Assembly (NCBI GenBank): GCA_905250115.1
Contig: CAJNOI010000173.1
Location: 1 to 64,000, forward strand
DNA length: 64,000 nt
Direction: 5' to 3'
Source of the DNA: Adineta steineri
Taxonomy: Eukaryota > Rotifera > Eurotatoria > Adinetida > Adinetidae
The translations under genes were made by a program, and so were the position numbers. Below the pieces are notes generated by a model. The model saw nothing but the letters and a program-made list of their open reading frames with translations, did not search any database and was not told where the DNA came from. Of this stretch, positions 61,101 through 64,000 are shown piece after piece (position 1 is the first letter of the stretch; every line of letters begins with the position of its first letter).

Positions 61101-62765
61101 TTTCAAAAACAAAAAGTTAATGAAATTTAATATTAATATACAAATTTCTTTATATAATAAATTCGATAAATTAGTTATATGAAAGAGAATAGAATCGATA
61201 AATTAAGTATATATACGATAGAACTGATAAGATATATGTAATTAATTAATGAGTATAATAAAAATCTTTTTTTTGTCGCGTCGTCAACATATGATTTATC
61301 AAGGTCAAAGAGAAAAATAAACAATCCATATGGAAATAGATAATGTGATGTTTATCAACATATTGCAAAATCATTTAAGACAAATATTGATCGACCACCA
61401 ACTGATCAAACGTAGTTTTTTGTTTATTTGAACATTAACATATTAGAATACTCGTATTCAGACAGAAAATTGATCTCCTCTCGACTTCTCATCTTTTCTT
61501 CTTAATTATAGAATAAAAAAACAAACTTACATTTGATTAGATTGACTACATCAATATGTGTACAATGCGTTACACGCGTGCCATTGACCTGAAAAAAAAA
61601 TAATTGAAAAAAATAGATTTTTTTCTACATCGAAAGTAATTAAAAAGAAATGTCTCATATATCAATTTAATCTTTCAATTATTAAGTTTTTTATTTATTA
61701 ATGAACCTTTTTATATGATTTTAATAATCAATATAAACACTCAAAATAATTTTTATACTGAAGGAAGCTGATGAAATTTTTACATGTTTTCTTCATTAGT
61801 AGAATAATAAAATAAAATGCTTCATGCATAACAAAAAACAGATAGCATATGTCTAATTAATTCAGCAAGAAAAAAGAAACCCAGGTGTATTTATCGGCTA
61901 CTTGTATTCAACCAGAACGATTTGCGCAATGGAAAAAATAACTAATTTTTATGGGAAAATGTATTCGTCTATTTACTTTCCAAGGTCATTAATCAGTTAT
62001 TTGTTTGTTCTAGAAAAAGCAACTTAATCCAATCTTACCAAATGAGAAAATACATAGGAAGAACAACATACTTCTCTCTATTTACGACTAAAATTTATTA
62101 TTCAATATGATTTACTGCACTAAAACTCTAGTATGTTGACATTGATAATATTAATTAAAATGTCAGATAAATTAAAGGTGTATAAACAACAAAAATATCG
62201 TTTAATAATTACAACTGAAATTATTTATTCTCATGTAAAAAAAATAAGATATTATGGCAAAATAATTCAATGAATAATCATTCTATCATATATATATACC
62301 TATTGAAATAATTTCTATGACAAATATATCAATTCTCAAATGTAAAATGATATTTGTAAATATAAAATCAACTTGAATATAAAAATTTTTTTCTAAACGT
62401 ATCTATCTGATAATAACTATAGAATATTTTACCTTTATGATCTGATCATTAACATTGATTCCAGCTCGGTGTGCAGCACCACCTTCTCGTACACTTAATA
62501 CATAAACAGGATTATCACCAGATACTGTTAGACCATATCCATAACGATCTCTTTGAATAATAACATTCTTTTGTTCAAATCCTAAAATCAAATCAAAGAA
62601 GATTACAAATAAATGAAAACAATAATAATAATCTAACACGAACCATTGGGTAAATCAGGATCAGTAAAATACGAAAATATACTATACATAAACAACATCA
62701 ATAGAAAAAAATAATTACAAATGAAACAATCAAAAAATGTTTCTTCTTTACCGATCTTGTTCCAT
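52101..62765 (-). CDS. RhoGEF2: RhoGEF with PDZ, RGS-like, C1, DH and PH domains (RhoGEF2/ARHGEF11 type)
   Basis: Thirty-two exons join in one frame to 1,510 residues; the first is 62765-62752 (only 14 bp) and the last 52519-52101. Exons 2-5 (62681-62644, 62581-62433, 61588-61531, 59376-59150) encode a PDZ domain (VIIQRDRYGYGLTVSGDNPV, VNGTRVTHCTHIDVVNLIK). A coiled coil (exon 59095-58958) follows. The RGS-like domain is in 57548-56388 (residues about 313-545). A C1 zinc domain spans 56330-56073 (H-x12-C-x2-C ... C-x2-C-x4-H-x2-C-x7-C). The DH domain begins in 54846-54539 (EWKFQTTINELIHTQRTHLK) and the PH domain is in 53827-53180. The C-terminus is acidic and Gln-rich. The C1 domain with PDZ, RGSL and DH-PH matches Drosophila RhoGEF2, which links G-alpha-12/13 to Rho1 and actomyosin contraction. 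Exon borders were set by hand. Confidence 0.9.
59681..60605 (-). CDS. Alternative first coding exon of the RhoGEF gene
   Basis: An open exon with its own ATG (60605) encodes 308 residues and ends in a donor (ACAG/GTAAAA) of phase 1. It lies inside the intron between PDZ exons 61588-61531 and 59376-59150. The acceptor at 59376 takes a phase-1 donor, so it can accept either. The exon cannot be spliced after the PDZ exon in frame: every acceptor I tried leads to a stop before the ATG. The product is Ser/Thr/Pro-rich with poly-Pro (ATPPPPPATPPPPP) and an acidic DDDNDGDDDDESD stretch and would replace the PDZ domain, giving about 1,732 residues. A nested independent gene is less likely, since the frame ends only 35 bp past the donor. 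Confidence 0.6.
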
Positions 62766-64000
62766 TTTTATTATTAGTCATAACTAAAATAAAATGTCTT
62801 CATCTAAAATAACAAAATATTTCTTTTATTTTTTTGCATCGCAATAAAGTAGATATTCAACTCAATTAATACTTCTTTAAAGAAAAAAAATATCAAATAA
62901 ATAAACATAGAAAAATATGTTTGCTATATCAAATGATGATGATGATGATGAAAAGACGAAGAACTGACAAGGCATCATCAGTCAGTCAGTCACTCATTTT
63001 TTATCATTCCCATTGGATATTAACAACCATTTAACACTTTTTATGACATTTAATAATCATTTGTAAATATATTCCACACTTTTTTTCTAGAGAATAAAAA
63101 GAAGAAATTTATTATTAGAAAGAAATTTCTTTATTTAAATATGTCGCTGTTGTTATATTGATGATTTTAGCGTCATCTAGATAGCTAGTTTTTTCTTATG
63201 AAGGTTTATCGTAGTCGACTTTCTCAATTATGGTTGATACATATATCATTATGATATTATATTTAAGTCTAAAAAATAATATCAGTTCATTTTATATTCT
63301 TTTCAAACAGAAACAATCATCGATGATTCATATTTTGTTTTTAAAATAAATTTCAAGTCTTTGACGATGTAAGAAAAAATGATTAACAGACAAGCGTTGG
63401 AGGAGATTTGGAATTAAACTGAATAAATTTGTTTTATGAAACATTCATAGATTTGATGAGGGGGAAAAAGAACTTTGCAAAATATTTGGGGGTATTTTAT
63501 ATTGCCTTTTTCTTCGAGTTTTACTATCATTTTCTGGCTCTTATCTGTATTGTATATTTCAGAATATTTATCGATGTAGCATTTTCTTTGAGTCAGTGCA
63601 AATCAATTTTTTTTTGAATAATAAATGTATTCTAAATCCGTCCACTTTTCTCGGTCAGTTGAAAATATTGACATGCAAATAGATTTCCATATAAAAACTT
63701 TTCCCCATAGATAAAGCCTGATAATATGCTAAATCTTAATCGAGAATATAACTTCCTCTTCTTATTATTTCTCTATTTTTCATATAGATAGAAATTTGCA
63801 AAAGCAATTTTTGTTTTTTGATGAATATTTCTCTCATTGTACTATTTATCAAGATAAATATCTTCTAGATATATTATCCTTTCTTGAAAGTATTTTTTTT
63901 TACTTATCAAATAATAATACAATTTTATTCATCACTTAACATATAAAGAATAAAGTTTTACAATCTAAAAGTAATAATACTGCGTCATTGCAATAGTATG
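62766..64000. other. Intergenic right edge
   Basis: Presumed promoter and 5' UTR of the RhoGEF gene, then AT-rich DNA with a (GAT)n run near 62936 and GTCA repeats near 62980. The open frame 63429-63617 has no support. Confidence 0.45.

Noticed and set aside
60606..61530. Splicing the PDZ exon directly into the exon at 60605
   Set aside because: All acceptors between them (such as TTTGTTAG near 60625) give an immediate in-frame stop with the phase-1 donor, so the exon is better read as an alternative start.
62752..62781. RhoGEF start at the ATG at 62781
   Set aside because: It does not keep frame with the next exon. The ATG at 62765 gives 14 bp that join in frame with the following exon and the PDZ domain.
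1..64000. CRISPR arrays, bacterial operons, rRNA or tRNA genes
   Set aside because: No regular direct repeats with spacers and no tRNA or rRNA signatures were seen by eye. The sequence is eukaryotic with spliceosomal introns. A tRNAscan run would be needed to exclude a tRNA fully.

Overview
The window looks like a bdelloid rotifer chromosome (Rotaria/Adineta type). It is AT-rich eukaryotic DNA with many 50-65 bp GT-AG introns. The gene families fit that group: arginine ADP-ribosyltransferases (ART) fused to TPR or NHL repeats, B-box/coiled-coil/NHL proteins, F-box/LRR-like proteins, and short imperfect palindromes built from TGTGGG-like units, which resemble the telomere repeat I recall for Adineta. 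Genus and species cannot be fixed from the sequence. All splice joins were worked out by hand from GT-AG sites and reading-frame continuity.

Left half (1-26 kb), fast-evolving accessory DNA: an ART-NHL gene (1413-3956); an ART gene whose frame is broken by a stop and which leads towards a second NHL exon (5470-9256); a fukutin/LicD-like enzyme (9997-10701, minus); two B-box/coiled-coil/NHL genes (14140-16657 and 22285-24681); and an F-box gene (18637-20549) beside an F-box-like remnant. All four NHL domains are single 3' exons entered by a phase-1 intron of about 1 kb. The NHL exons form two subfamilies (1st with 4th, 2nd with 3rd), and each subfamily is joined to one ART head and one B-box head. 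This points to exon shuffling between neighbours. One exchange is visible as a segmental duplication of about 2.4 kb (2565-4985 and 23255-25600). Between the genes lie small G-rich/C-rich inverted repeats, often about 300 bp past a stop codon.

Middle (26-44 kb), small secreted or membrane genes followed by conserved animal genes: a putative secreted peptide, a GPI-anchored GH18 chitinase-like protein with an altered active-site motif, a four-helix membrane protein, a type II membrane protein with a Ser/Thr stalk, a 15-exon contactin, and a class III myosin (kinase plus motor). The myosin runs into a 100-N gap. On the far side of the gap is the 3' end of an unrelated 2OG-Fe(II)-oxygenase-like gene, whose stop codon lies in one of the palindromes.

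Right part (44-64 kb): a DUF427 gene of bacterial/fungal type, a gene desert, an intronless ART-TPR gene, a small membrane-protein candidate, and a 32-exon RhoGEF2-type gene (PDZ, RGS-like, C1, DH, PH) on the minus strand. The RhoGEF gene has an apparent alternative first exon that would replace the PDZ domain. The two ends of the window hold no gene I can support.
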